Both the position numbers and the translations under genes were made by a program. The notes under the pieces were generated by a model. That model did no database searches. It saw nothing but the letters and a program-made list of their open reading frames with translations, and was not told the origin of the DNA. From Microbacterium sp. cx-55 (GTDB lineage Bacteria; Actinomycetota; Actinomycetes; Actinomycetales; Microbacteriaceae): a stretch of 64,000 nt of DNA. The stretch covers positions 372,001-436,000 of the forward strand of contig NZ_CP088261.1 in the NCBI RefSeq assembly GCF_021117345.1. Reading direction: 5' to 3'. Below, piece after piece: positions 16,790-25,162 of the stretch (within the stretch, counting starts at the first letter, position 1; each line of letters opens with the position of its first letter).

Positions 16790-17446
16790 GTGACCGACCA
16801 GATCGCCCCCAAGCTGCCTCGAGACGACAGCGACCCGTTCCGCTACGGCATCTACCTCCGACCCGACGCCCGCACGTGTCGAGCGGTCACCGTGGTGACC
16901 GACCAGCTTCGGGCCCAGTACGGCTTGCTTTCGGCGGGGGCGTTCCCCCCGCATGCGACGCTCGTCGGCAGCCAGCCGTTCGGGTTCGCCGAGCCCGACG
17001 TGATCGACGCGGTCACGACGTTGCTGCGCAGCCAGCGCTCGTTCGACGTGCACAATGCGGGGATCCGGCCGCAGGGCCGTGGCTACGTCTACGACGTCAG
17101 TGAGAACCCCGACGGAGGCGTGAATGAGGAGTTCGTGCGCCTCGCCCGAGACATCGACGCCACTGTGGCCCCGTTTCGGCGCCCGATGAACAGCCCGCTC
17201 CCGAACGACTTCGAGCCCGACGTTTTTCACGCGCACCTCTCGCTGGCTTCGCACGACCTGTACGTGCGGCCCGATCTCTACGCCGAGGTGGGGGAGTTCA
17301 TCCGTGAACTCGACGTTCCGGTCCCCGCGGGATTCGTCGGTCGCACGGTGGTCATGTACCGCACCGCGTGTGCGGACTGGTCGGGTCGCTGGTGGCAGAC
17401 CATGACCTGGGAGCACATCCGCACCTGGCGGCTGACGAGCGGGTGA
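16790..17446 (+). CDS. 2H phosphoesterase (2'-5' RNA ligase superfamily)
   Basis: 218 residues from GTG at 16790. Two His-x-Thr/Ser motifs define the family: FPPHATLVGS (H55, T57) and FHAHLSLAS (H149, S151), in the usual spacing. 2H enzymes open cyclic phosphodiesters (2',3'- or 1'',2''-cyclic phosphates) or cleave small phosphodiesters without metal. The C-terminus (VVMYRTACADWSGRWWQTM) is richer in Trp than the RNA-ligase members. The LacI operator just upstream, and its position beside an inositol-phosphatase-like gene and a sugar importer, point to a catabolic role on a small cyclic phosphate and not RNA. The exact substrate is unknown. Confidence 0.8.
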   Translation: MTDQIAPKLPRDDSDPFRYGIYLRPDARTCRAVTVVTDQLRAQYGLLSAGAFPPHATLVGSQPFGFAEPDVIDAVTTLLRSQRSFDVHNAGIRPQGRGYVYDVSENPDGGVNEEFVRLARDIDATVAPFRRPMNSPLPNDFEPDVFHAHLSLASHDLYVRPDLYAEVGEFIRELDVPVPAGFVGRTVVMYRTACADWSGRWWQTMTWEHIRTWRLTSG

Positions 17447-17465
17447 GAGCGGCGGGCGTCGGCGG

Positions 17466-18302
17466 CTACTCGGCCTCCGGCGCCCACCGCGCGGAGAGGT
17501 CGCGCACCCCGTCGATCAGAGCGCGGTGGTCGCCGCCCGCTCCCGTCGCCACGTAGTCGAGGCTGTGTTGCGGACGATTCGCGGGGACGCCTCCGCGGAA
17601 GCCGGTGTAGGTGCCACCGGCGCGCGACAGGATGTGGGCTCCCGCCGCGACATCCCACGGGTGGGTGTCGAAGCCCATCGTCGCATCCGACCAGCCGGCC
17701 GCGACGTGGGCCAGATTCAGTGCACCGCTTCCCGTGCTGTGGTGGTGCTGATACGAGCGCGTGATCTGCGCCAGCAGCTCGAATGCCCCGTCGCCGAGCA
17801 GATCGACGTCGTGCTGGGTCGGGAAGCTGGTCAGCAGGGTCGCCCGGCCATCGGCAGCGGATGCGGATCGGATCGGTGTGCCGTTCAGCGTCGCCCCACC
17901 GTCGGCGGCGGCGAACATGTTGCCGGCCACGGGATCGAGGATGGCACCCGCGACGACCTCGCCGTCGAGTTCGGCGGCGATGGAGATGCACCAGTACGCC
18001 AGGCCGCGGGCGAAGTTCGCTGTGCCGTCGATCGGGTCCACGATCCACCGGAGCCGCGCGTCGCCCGAACTTCCGGTCTCCTCGCCGAGAACCTCGGACC
18101 CCGGAACCCCTCGCTGCAGGACCGTGCTGATGACCCGCTCTGCCGCCTTGTCGTGGACCGTTACGACGTCGTGCGCATCACGTTTGAAGGCGACGCTCAT
18201 TTCGGAGCGGAAGGCCGTGAGGAGGGCGGGCGCTGCGGTTCGCGCGGCGATCTCGGCCAGGTCGCAGAGGGCGTTCGGGTCGTAGGACGTGTGGGTCGTC
18301 AT
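17466..18302 (-). CDS. inositol-monophosphatase-family phosphatase
   Basis: 278 residues from ATG at 18302, with GGAAG upstream. Metal-binding motifs are complete: GEETGSS near 74-80, LRWIVDPIDGTANFARG near 84-100, and the C-terminal WDVAAGAHILSRAGG near 216-230. These enzymes remove phosphate from inositol-1-phosphate, fructose-1,6-bisphosphate, histidinol phosphate or PAP; the neighbourhood favours a sugar or polyol phosphate. It is divergent from the ABC operon, and the LacI operator at 18432-18445 lies in the shared 162-bp promoter region, so it is probably co-regulated. Confidence 0.87.
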   Translation of the reverse strand: MTTHTSYDPNALCDLAEIAARTAAPALLTAFRSEMSVAFKRDAHDVVTVHDKAAERVISTVLQRGVPGSEVLGEETGSSGDARLRWIVDPIDGTANFARGLAYWCISIAAELDGEVVAGAILDPVAGNMFAAADGGATLNGTPIRSASAADGRATLLTSFPTQHDVDLLGDGAFELLAQITRSYQHHHSTGSGALNLAHVAAGWSDATMGFDTHPWDVAAGAHILSRAGGTYTGFRGGVPANRPQHSLDYVATGAGGDHRALIDGVRDLSARWAPEAE

Positions 18303-18431
18303 GGCTCTTCCGTTCGTGGACGTAGGGATTGATTCACGCCTCTCTGAACGCGACATGAACGCTCGGAGACCGCTCGGTCGGCGTGGTTGACCGAGTCTCG
18401 GATGGTGTCGCAGAGTGGAGCCGTCCCAAAA

Positions 18432-18445
18432 AGGGAACGTTCCCT
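18432..18445. promoter_or_regulatory. LacI-type operator upstream of the ABC operon
   Basis: AGGGAACGTTCCCT is a perfect 14-nt palindrome identical to the core of the site at 16742-16763; the next two bases on the right (AT) also match that site. It lies between the divergent phosphatase and permease starts, 19 nt before the permease ATG. Its position decides the permease start at 18465 over the longer in-frame option, which would place the operator inside the gene. Confidence 0.8.
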
Positions 18446-18464
18446 ATCCCTGAAAGGTAGCCGA

Positions 18465-19409
18465 ATGTCGGTCTCGATCAACGCCCGCCGGCGCGTCGTC
18501 ATCGCCCCGCGACGGCGTTTGGCGGCACGCTCCTGGCGGCATGCGGATCGCCGCGTCGGCATCGTCCTGCTCGCTCCGGCATTCGCGGTCTTCGCCGTTT
18601 TCGTGTTCTATCCGCTCGGCAAAGTCGTCTGGCTCAGCATGCAGGGGACCGACATCTTCGGACAGGCCGCGGGCTTCGTCGGCGCGAAGAATTTCGTCAC
18701 GATCTTCGCCGATCCCGAGTTCGGGGGCACGATGCTCCGCACCGGTGCTTTCTGCGTCGCGGTGGTCGTCGGCCGAATCGTCCTCGGGCTGTTCATCACG
18801 ATTCCCCTGACGGTCAGGCTGCGGGGCATGCCCGTGTTCCGCGCTCTGCTCACCTCCCCGTTGGTCGTCTCGGTCTCGGCCGCATCCGTCGCCTTCGCGG
18901 CCATGCTGTCTCCGGGCAACGGTCTGGTGAACTCCGTGATCACCCGGTTCGGCGGTGCCGCGGTCCCCTGGCTGACGAGCACGCAGTGGGCGTTCGGCAG
19001 CGTGATCGTCGTCACCGTCTGGGGTTCGCTGGGGTTCACCGTGCTGCTCCTGCTCGGTGCCTTCGGTGCCATCGATCACGACGTGGTGGAGGCAGCGCAC
19101 CTCGACGGCGCCGGCCCGGTCCGCACGCTCTGGTCGATCTCGCTGCCGTTGGTCACGCCGACCCTGTTCTTCATCGCCGTTACCGGCGCGGTCGAGGCGC
19201 TCACCGCGTTCGGACAGATTCAGATCCTGACGGGAGGCGGGCCGGCGGGCGCGACGACGACCCTCGTCTACACGATCTACCAGGCGGCGTTCGGGGCGGG
19301 TAGCGCCAACTTCGGGATCGCGGCGGCCGTCGGCGTCGTGCTCTTCGTCCTCGTGCTGGCGCTCTCGCTGGTGCAGTTCGGTGTGCTGGAGAAGCGGGTG
19401 AACTACTGA
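18465..19409 (+). CDS. ABC sugar-type importer permease (UgpA/MalF family)
   Basis: 314 residues from ATG at 18465, with GAAAGG upstream. It has a basic cytoplasmic N-terminus of about 30 residues and then six hydrophobic segments. The EAA loop that contacts the ATPase reads VVEAAHLDGAGPVRTLW, close to the family consensus. It forms the first half of the membrane channel with the next gene, whose ATG overlaps its stop by one base. No ATPase gene is present in the cluster; actinobacterial CUT1 importers commonly share a remote MsiK-type ATPase, which is likely here. Confidence 0.9.
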   Translation: MSVSINARRRVVIAPRRRLAARSWRHADRRVGIVLLAPAFAVFAVFVFYPLGKVVWLSMQGTDIFGQAAGFVGAKNFVTIFADPEFGGTMLRTGAFCVAVVVGRIVLGLFITIPLTVRLRGMPVFRALLTSPLVVSVSAASVAFAAMLSPGNGLVNSVITRFGGAAVPWLTSTQWAFGSVIVVTVWGSLGFTVLLLLGAFGAIDHDVVEAAHLDGAGPVRTLWSISLPLVTPTLFFIAVTGAVEALTAFGQIQILTGGGPAGATTTLVYTIYQAAFGAGSANFGIAAAVGVVLFVLVLALSLVQFGVLEKRVNY

Positions 19410-20284
19410 TGGCCGCCCCGACCCTGCTCGCTCCCGCGCTGCAAATGAAGCGGCGACGCCCAGCGACGCGGTCCCGGCTGCGCGACGCGTTCCTCTATGC
19501 CTGGCTCGTGGCAGCCGTGATCGTCGTGTGCTTTCCGCTGTACTACATCTTCGAGGGGGCACTCACTCCCACGGCGTGGCTCGACCGCGGGTTGGAGGGG
19601 CTCCTCCCCATCCATCTCACCCTCGACAACGTCGTGCGCGCCACCCAGGTCATCCCGCTCGGTCAGCAGTTCGCCAACAGCATCGTCGTGACCTTCAGTC
19701 AGACGCTGCTGCAGGTCACGATCGGCATCAGCGCCGCGTACGCGCTGGTGTTCTGCGGGCTCCGGGGGACCCGGGCGCTCTTCCTCGTGCTGCTTTCGAG
19801 CATGATGGTGCCCGCCGAGACAACCCTCATCGCGAACTACCTGACGATCTCGTCGTGGCACCTCATCGATACCCTGCCGGCAGTGTTCCTGCCCTTCGTG
19901 GCATCGGCGCTCAGCATCTTCCTATTCCGCCAGGCGTTCCTCAGCTTCCCCGGTGAGCTGCGCGACGCGGCGCTTCTCGACGGTGCCGGACACTTCCGCT
20001 TCATCCGGTCGATGCTGCTGCCGATCGCCCGTCCGACGTTGATCTCGGTGACCCTGGTCAGCGCGACCGCCGCCTGGAACGGCTTCTTCTGGCCGTTGCT
20101 GGTCACGAATTCGCCAGAGAACAGGACGGTTCAGGTGGGTATCGCGCAGCTCTCGAGCGCCGAGGCGGCCGATGTCGGTGTGGTGCTCGCCGGCGCCGCC
20201 ATGGTCACCCTTCCCGTTCTCGTCGTCGTGCTGGTCGCACAGCGATTCCTCGCCGGCGGAATCACCGCCGGCGCCCTCAAGTAG
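19409..20284 (+). CDS. ABC sugar-type importer permease (UgpE/MalG family)
   Basis: 291 residues; the start overlaps the previous stop as TGATG. There are six hydrophobic segments and the EAA loop LRDAALLDGAGHFRFIR. It follows the UgpA-type permease and precedes the binding protein by 24 bp, forming a standard CUT1 operon. Substrate specificity comes from the binding protein. It acts in the cytoplasmic membrane. Confidence 0.9.
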   Translation: MAAPTLLAPALQMKRRRPATRSRLRDAFLYAWLVAAVIVVCFPLYYIFEGALTPTAWLDRGLEGLLPIHLTLDNVVRATQVIPLGQQFANSIVVTFSQTLLQVTIGISAAYALVFCGLRGTRALFLVLLSSMMVPAETTLIANYLTISSWHLIDTLPAVFLPFVASALSIFLFRQAFLSFPGELRDAALLDGAGHFRFIRSMLLPIARPTLISVTLVSATAAWNGFFWPLLVTNSPENRTVQVGIAQLSSAEAADVGVVLAGAAMVTLPVLVVVLVAQRFLAGGITAGALK

Positions 20285-20308
20285 CCCCCACAGAAGGAAT
20301 CTCCCGTC

Positions 20309-21661
20309 ATGTCCACTCGCACTCGCACCCGGCTCGCACTCACCGCCGCCGGCGTTGTTGCTCTGCTCGCAACCTCCGGATGCGCGGCATCCGGCTCCGA
20401 CGCCGATCCGGCGACCGCATCCGGCCCCGTGACTCTCACCTTCTGGCACGAGATGACCGGGCCGGCCGCCACCGAACTCGACGCGCTCGTCGCGCAATTC
20501 AATACACAGGAGTCGGGCAAGATCACCGTCGACTCCTCGTTTCAAGGCACCTACGCCGACGCGCAGACCAAGTACACGGCCTCGGTCCAGTCGGGAACGA
20601 CTCCCGACGTGCTCATGATGAACGACATCTCGACCGGATTCATGGTCGACTCGAAGAAGACCGTGCCCCTTTCGTCCTTCACCGACGCGGATCCGTCGTT
20701 CCAGGACGACAGCTTTCCGCCGATCGTGAGCGCCTACTACGCTGACGCGTCCGGCGGCCTCGCCGCCATGCCGTTCGCGGTGTCGCAGCCGGTGCTCTAT
20801 CTCGACCGTGCCCTCGTCGCCCGCGCCGGCCTCGATGCGGATGCTCCGCCCACATCCCTCGCGGACGTCGCCTCCTGGGCGGAGAAGATCCACGCGGCCA
20901 CGGGCGCCTACGGCATGACGATGAACATGTCGGACTCCTGGATGCTGGAGGAGATGTCGGCGTCCGGCGGCGAGAACTTCTGCACGCCCGACAACGGTCG
21001 CGGCGCCGATCGGGTCACCGAGCTCCAACTGACCAGCCCCACCCAGGTCTCGTTCATGGGTCGGTTGCAGCAGTTGTTCCAGGACGGAACCGCGTTGAAC
21101 CCCGGCACCGACAACGCCTCGATGGTGTCGGCATTCGCGAGCGGCAAAGTGGGCATGATGCTCACCTCGACCGGTGCGTACACGACGGCCGATCCGACCA
21201 AGGCGGCCTCGAAGGTCGCCGCTTTCCCGACGACCTCCGACGCATCGGATGCCGGTGTCGTCATCGGGGGCAATGCCCTCTGGATCTCCGGTGACGGCCA
21301 CTCGGCCGCTCAGCAGCAGGCGGCCTACGAGTTCGTCACTTTCCTGCACTCGGCTGAGGTGCAGGCGGCCTGGGCCAGCGCGACCGGCTACCTGGCGTCG
21401 AACACGGCGGCGGCAGCCACCACGACCGGCTCGCAGTGGCTTTCCGACCCGAACGTGACGACGATGGCCGACCAGCTCGCGAACACGCCCGCCTCGATCG
21501 CGAGTGCGGGATGTCGGACGGGAGCCTTCCCGACCGTGCGCGCGACGGTGATCGGGGCCTTCGGCCTGGTCGTGGAGGGCGCGGACGTGACCGCCACGAT
21601 GTCGGATGCGGAGTCGAAGGCCGCCGATCAGATCTCGGCCTACAACACGGCGGCCGGCTGA
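20309..21661 (+). CDS. extracellular solute-binding lipoprotein (CUT1 type)
   Basis: 450 residues with a lipoprotein signal: basic start, hydrophobic stretch and lipobox LLATSGC with the acylated Cys at 25. The mature part begins with VTLTFWHEMTGPAATELDAL, the typical UgpB/MalE opening, and contains YADAQTKYTASVQSGTTPDV. It would capture the imported solute outside the membrane for the two permeases. UgpB-like proteins bind glycerol-3-phosphate, glycerophosphodiesters or sugars, which fits the phosphoesterase and phosphatase next door, but the ligand is not known. Confidence 0.9.
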   Translation: MSTRTRTRLALTAAGVVALLATSGCAASGSDADPATASGPVTLTFWHEMTGPAATELDALVAQFNTQESGKITVDSSFQGTYADAQTKYTASVQSGTTPDVLMMNDISTGFMVDSKKTVPLSSFTDADPSFQDDSFPPIVSAYYADASGGLAAMPFAVSQPVLYLDRALVARAGLDADAPPTSLADVASWAEKIHAATGAYGMTMNMSDSWMLEEMSASGGENFCTPDNGRGADRVTELQLTSPTQVSFMGRLQQLFQDGTALNPGTDNASMVSAFASGKVGMMLTSTGAYTTADPTKAASKVAAFPTTSDASDAGVVIGGNALWISGDGHSAAQQQAAYEFVTFLHSAEVQAAWASATGYLASNTAAAATTTGSQWLSDPNVTTMADQLANTPASIASAGCRTGAFPTVRATVIGAFGLVVEGADVTATMSDAESKAADQISAYNTAAG

Positions 21662-21694
21662 AGCCTCGCCGCGAGCCGGAATAGGGTGGCGAGC

Positions 21695-22651
21695 ATGATC
21701 CGTATCGCGACCATCGGCACCAGCGTCATCACGACCCACTTCGCGGATGCGGTGGCGAAGGTCGAGGGGATCGAGCTCGGCACGGTCTTCTCGCGCGATG
21801 CCGAGCGGGCGCGCGAGTTCGCGGCACGCATCGGTGCTCCGGCATCCGGTGACGACCTGGACGCGATCCTCGCCGACCCCGCGATCGACGCCGTCTACGT
21901 CGGCTCGCCGAATGCCGTGCACGCCGAGCAGGTGCGGCGGGCAATCGCCGGCGGCGTCCACGTGTTCGTGGAGAAGCCGGCGGTCGCGACGGCCGCGGAG
22001 TGGGCGGAGCTCGTCGCCGCGGCCGACCGCGCGGGCGTCGTACTGCTGGAGGGGATCCGCACGGCCTATGACGCGGGCACGGCGGCGGTCCGCGAGCTGT
22101 TGCCCTCGCTCGGCACGATCCGTCGGGCGTCGGTGCACTACCAGAAGCGTTCCTCGCGCTACTCCGACGTGCTCGCCGGAAAGCGGGTCAACATCTTCGA
22201 CCCGACCATGGGCGGCGGTGCGCTCGCTGACCTCGGCGTCTACGGCGTCCACGCGCTGATCCTGCTGTTCGGGGCTCCCGAGACGGTGCAGGCCGCATCC
22301 GTTCCCCTGGATGCCGGCGTCGACGGCGCGGGGATCGCCCTGCTCGGGTACCCGGGATTCGTCGCGGATGTCAGCTACTCGAAGATCACGAACTCGTCGC
22401 GGCCGAGCGAGATCCAGGGCGAGGACGCCACGCTCACGATCGATGAGATCGCGAGCCCGCGCCACCTCGTGCGCACGGGTGTCGATGGATCCGTCGAGGA
22501 GTGGAACGTCGAGGCTCCGCAGCACTCCCTGGTCGGTGAGGTGCAGCGTTTCGTCGACCTGATCGTCGCGGGAGAAACCGCGGCCGAAGACAACGAGCGC
22601 ACGCGCCTGACCCTCGAGACCCTCGAGCGCATCCGCACCGCGGCCCGCTGA
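21695..22651 (+). CDS. Gfo/Idh/MocA-family oxidoreductase
   Basis: 318 residues from ATG at 21695; a GTG 9 nt upstream is an alternative. The NAD(P)-binding start IRIATIGTSVITTHFADAV is of the YulF-like subtype, with EKPAVATAAEW containing the family Lys and FDPTMGGGALADLGVYGVH the active-site region. These enzymes oxidise sugars or polyols. It follows the binding-protein gene by 33 bp, so it likely acts on the imported molecule after its phosphate is removed. The last bases, including the stop, are part of a 36-bp tandem duplication. Confidence 0.87.
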   Translation: MIRIATIGTSVITTHFADAVAKVEGIELGTVFSRDAERAREFAARIGAPASGDDLDAILADPAIDAVYVGSPNAVHAEQVRRAIAGGVHVFVEKPAVATAAEWAELVAAADRAGVVLLEGIRTAYDAGTAAVRELLPSLGTIRRASVHYQKRSSRYSDVLAGKRVNIFDPTMGGGALADLGVYGVHALILLFGAPETVQAASVPLDAGVDGAGIALLGYPGFVADVSYSKITNSSRPSEIQGEDATLTIDEIASPRHLVRTGVDGSVEEWNVEAPQHSLVGEVQRFVDLIVAGETAAEDNERTRLTLETLERIRTAAR

Positions 22652-22708
22652 GCCGGAGTCCCGCAGAGCCGGACCGCGGCCCGCTGAGCCGGAGTCCCGC
22701 TGAGCCGA
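22637..22708. repeat. 36-bp tandem duplication over the end of the dehydrogenase gene
   Basis: Copy 1 (22637-22672) holds the last codons and TGA of the oxidoreductase gene; copy 2 (22673-22708) follows at once and differs at two positions. The second copy therefore carries a fossil gene end. It looks like a recent local duplication in non-coding DNA. Confidence 0.8.
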
Positions 22709-22738
22709 AGCCCAGTCGCGGCGCGCCGCCGCCCCGCC

Positions 22739-23893
22739 TCAGCGCCGGAGGGTGCGCAGCACCGGAAGCAGCGCCGCAAGCACCGCCGCAGGAATGAGGA
22801 ACGCGACCCCGAGGGCGGGCCCGGTGGCTACGAGCCCGAGAACGACGGCTCCCGTCACGGCGCCGGCGTAGTTGAACAGGTTGACGCGGGCGATGACCTC
22901 GTCGCTGCGTTCGGGGAGCACCTCGCCGGCGCGGGCGAAGGCGAGCGGAACGAGGGTTCCGGATGCGGCGCCCATCGCGGCGAACCCGATGATCGCGGCC
23001 GGAACCACCGGCCACACGGCGACGAGCACGGCTCCGGCGACGGCCAGCAGGATCGCGGCGACGCCCACCCGCACCGCGCCGACCGCACGCACCGCGGGGT
23101 CGGTTCCCAGGCGGGCGACGAGCATGGCCGCGAGGTAGGCGGCGTACCCGAGCGGGGTCACCGCGGGCTCCGCCTGCAACCCGTCGGTCAGGTAGATCGT
23201 GCTCCAACTCGAGACCGCCGAATCGATCACGAACGCGGCGAACACGATCGCCCCGACCGCCCAGATCGCGCGCCGGGGAAGCGGCGTCCGCCGGCGCGGC
23301 TCGTCGTGGGTCTGGTGCGCCGCGCGCGCCGGGTCGAAAGCGATGACGCCCCACGCCGCGACGGCCAGCTGCACGATCGCCGTCACCACGAGAGTGAGGG
23401 TCGCGGGTGCCGACGCGCCGAGCACCGCGGCCGTGCCGAGAGTCGCCAGGATCGCGGCGGCGGTGTACCCGGCGTACAGCCGACCGAAGATCGGCTGCGG
23501 GTGCCGGCGCTGCAGCAGCGCACCCTGCATGTTCGATGACGCGTCGACCGCGCCGAGGCCGACCCCGTAGACCATGACCGCGATGAGGAGCACCTCGAAC
23601 GAGCCGGTCGCGGCGATCACGAACAGGCCGATGGCCTGGATGGCGAGGCCCCCGACCAGAGCGACACGGCTGCCCCGGCGGACGGCGACCACATCCGCGA
23701 GGATCGAACCGAGAGCGGCGGCGAGACACGTGCCGAGCAGCAGGAGCGACACGGTCATGTCGTCGATGCCGACGCGATCCTTGATCGCGGGCAGCGCCGT
23801 GACGACCGTCGCGTAGCCGAGACCCTGTGCCGCGTAGGAGGCCGGGACGGCGCCGCGACGGGCGGTCCGGGGGGCGGTGACCGTGTTCATCAT
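22739..23893 (-). CDS. MFS transporter
   Basis: 384 residues with about 12 hydrophobic segments. The start ATGATG at 23893 overlaps the upstream aminotransferase stop as ATGA. The first loop has VVAVRRGSRVALVGG, a cytoplasmic loop motif of the family; the long central loop (HQTHDEPRRRTPLPRRA) separates the halves. The closest look is to sugar- or drug-type MFS proteins of the FucP/YbjJ kind, but the substrate cannot be read. It is the last gene of the TetR-controlled operon and may export or import its substrate. Confidence 0.85.
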   Translation of the reverse strand: MMNTVTAPRTARRGAVPASYAAQGLGYATVVTALPAIKDRVGIDDMTVSLLLLGTCLAAALGSILADVVAVRRGSRVALVGGLAIQAIGLFVIAATGSFEVLLIAVMVYGVGLGAVDASSNMQGALLQRRHPQPIFGRLYAGYTAAAILATLGTAAVLGASAPATLTLVVTAIVQLAVAAWGVIAFDPARAAHQTHDEPRRRTPLPRRAIWAVGAIVFAAFVIDSAVSSWSTIYLTDGLQAEPAVTPLGYAAYLAAMLVARLGTDPAVRAVGAVRVGVAAILLAVAGAVLVAVWPVVPAAIIGFAAMGAASGTLVPLAFARAGEVLPERSDEVIARVNLFNYAGAVTGAVVLGLVATGPALGVAFLIPAAVLAALLPVLRTLRR

Positions 23894-25158
23894 CCGGCCG
23901 TCGGCAGGCGAAGCGCGCGGAACGCGTCGTCGGCGATCTCGAGCGTGCGGGTGATGTCGGCCGGGGTGAGCGCCGCGTTGATGAAGTGATTGTGGTGCGA
24001 ACTCAGGAAGACGCCGCGCTTGACGCATTCCGCGATCCACCGCTGGTGCAGCATCAGCGAGTCGTCGTCGGCGAGGCGCAGGTAGAAGAGGGCGGGTTCG
24101 CCGGATGCCACGAGCGTCAGGTCGTGCGAGCGCGCGACGTCGACGAGACCGTCGGTGAGCGACGTGCCGAGTTCGCGGAAGAGCCGCGGGGCGTCGATCT
24201 CCTTCAACGTCGTGATGTTCGCGATCGCGGCGGCGAACGGCACCGCGCTCATCCAGTAGCTGCCCGTGTAGGTGATGCTGCTGACCGCTTCGCGGAGGCT
24301 CTCCTTGCCGCACAGCGCCGACACGTTGTAGCCGTTCGCGATGGCCTTGCAGAAGCAGATCAGGTCGGCTTCGAACCCGTAGAAGTGGTCGCTGCCCTCC
24401 AGATCGAGTCGCCATCCGGCGCGCACGTCGTCGACGATCAGCACGATGCCGTGCTCATCGCAGAGCTTTCGGACCGCCTGCCAGTACCCCGGCGCCGGCA
24501 GTTCGTTGTCGAAGAAGTTCCCGTGCCGGTAGGGCTGCGCGATGAGGGCCGCAATCTCGCCGCGGTGCTCGGAGAACACCCGTCGCATGGCTTCGACGTC
24601 GTTCCACGGCACCTCGATGTTGCCCTGCACGTCGGTGTCGAGCACGCCCGGGTAGTCGAGCTTCTGCGTCCACGGGGCGACGCCGTGGTAGTAGCCCTCG
24701 ATGAAGACGATGCGCCGGCGACCGGTCGCCGCCCGCGCCGTCATCACGGCGAGCGTCGTCGTGTCGCCGCCGTTCTTGGCGAAGAACGCCCAGTCGGCAC
24801 TCGCAACGGTGTCCACGAGCAGCTCGGCCAGATCCACCATCACGGTCGACGGAACCGAGACCACATCCTCCAGGCGCGCCTGCGCCTCCGCGGCGGCCGC
24901 AACGCGACGGTCGCCGTATCCGAGCACGTTCGGGCCGTACCCGCACATGTAGTCGATGAACTCGTTGCCGTCGACGTCCCAGAACCGGGTGCCCTCGGCG
25001 CGCTGCGAGAAGAGGGGGTAGTCGGTGCGGGGGATGAAGCATCCCTCGCTGGGTCCGAGGTGACCGGGAACGCCGCCCGGGATCACCTTGATCGCACGGG
25101 AGAAGGCCTCTTCGCTCCGGGCATAGGAGTAGGTGGGGGTGAGGAGATCGCTGCTCAT
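23890..25158 (-). CDS. class III aminotransferase related to glutamate-1-semialdehyde aminomutase
   Basis: 422 residues from ATG at 25158. It has the GSAM-type opening AFSRAIKVIPGGVPGHLGPS, the PLP contact KNGGDTTTLAVMTARAATGR, the PLP Asp in IVLIVDDVRAGWR and the Lys in CFCKAIANGYNVSALCG. It differs from true HemL proteins, and no other heme gene is near. It sits in an operon with an SCP2-like protein, an SDR, a TetR and an MFS transporter, so it probably makes or breaks an amino group on a small molecule. The substrate is unknown. Confidence 0.82.
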   Translation of the reverse strand: MSSDLLTPTYSYARSEEAFSRAIKVIPGGVPGHLGPSEGCFIPRTDYPLFSQRAEGTRFWDVDGNEFIDYMCGYGPNVLGYGDRRVAAAAEAQARLEDVVSVPSTVMVDLAELLVDTVASADWAFFAKNGGDTTTLAVMTARAATGRRRIVFIEGYYHGVAPWTQKLDYPGVLDTDVQGNIEVPWNDVEAMRRVFSEHRGEIAALIAQPYRHGNFFDNELPAPGYWQAVRKLCDEHGIVLIVDDVRAGWRLDLEGSDHFYGFEADLICFCKAIANGYNVSALCGKESLREAVSSITYTGSYWMSAVPFAAAIANITTLKEIDAPRLFRELGTSLTDGLVDVARSHDLTLVASGEPALFYLRLADDDSLMLHQRWIAECVKRGVFLSSHHNHFINAALTPADITRTLEIADDAFRALRLPTAG

Positions 25159-25162
25159 GGGG

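Noticed and set aside
19922-22525. A long minus-strand frame antisense to the binding-protein and dehydrogenase genes
   Set aside because: Both plus-strand genes are well supported by lipobox, folds and operon context.
23890-25158. Heme biosynthesis hemL
   Set aside because: The enzyme is only related to glutamate-1-semialdehyde aminomutase and sits in a TetR-controlled operon with no other heme gene.
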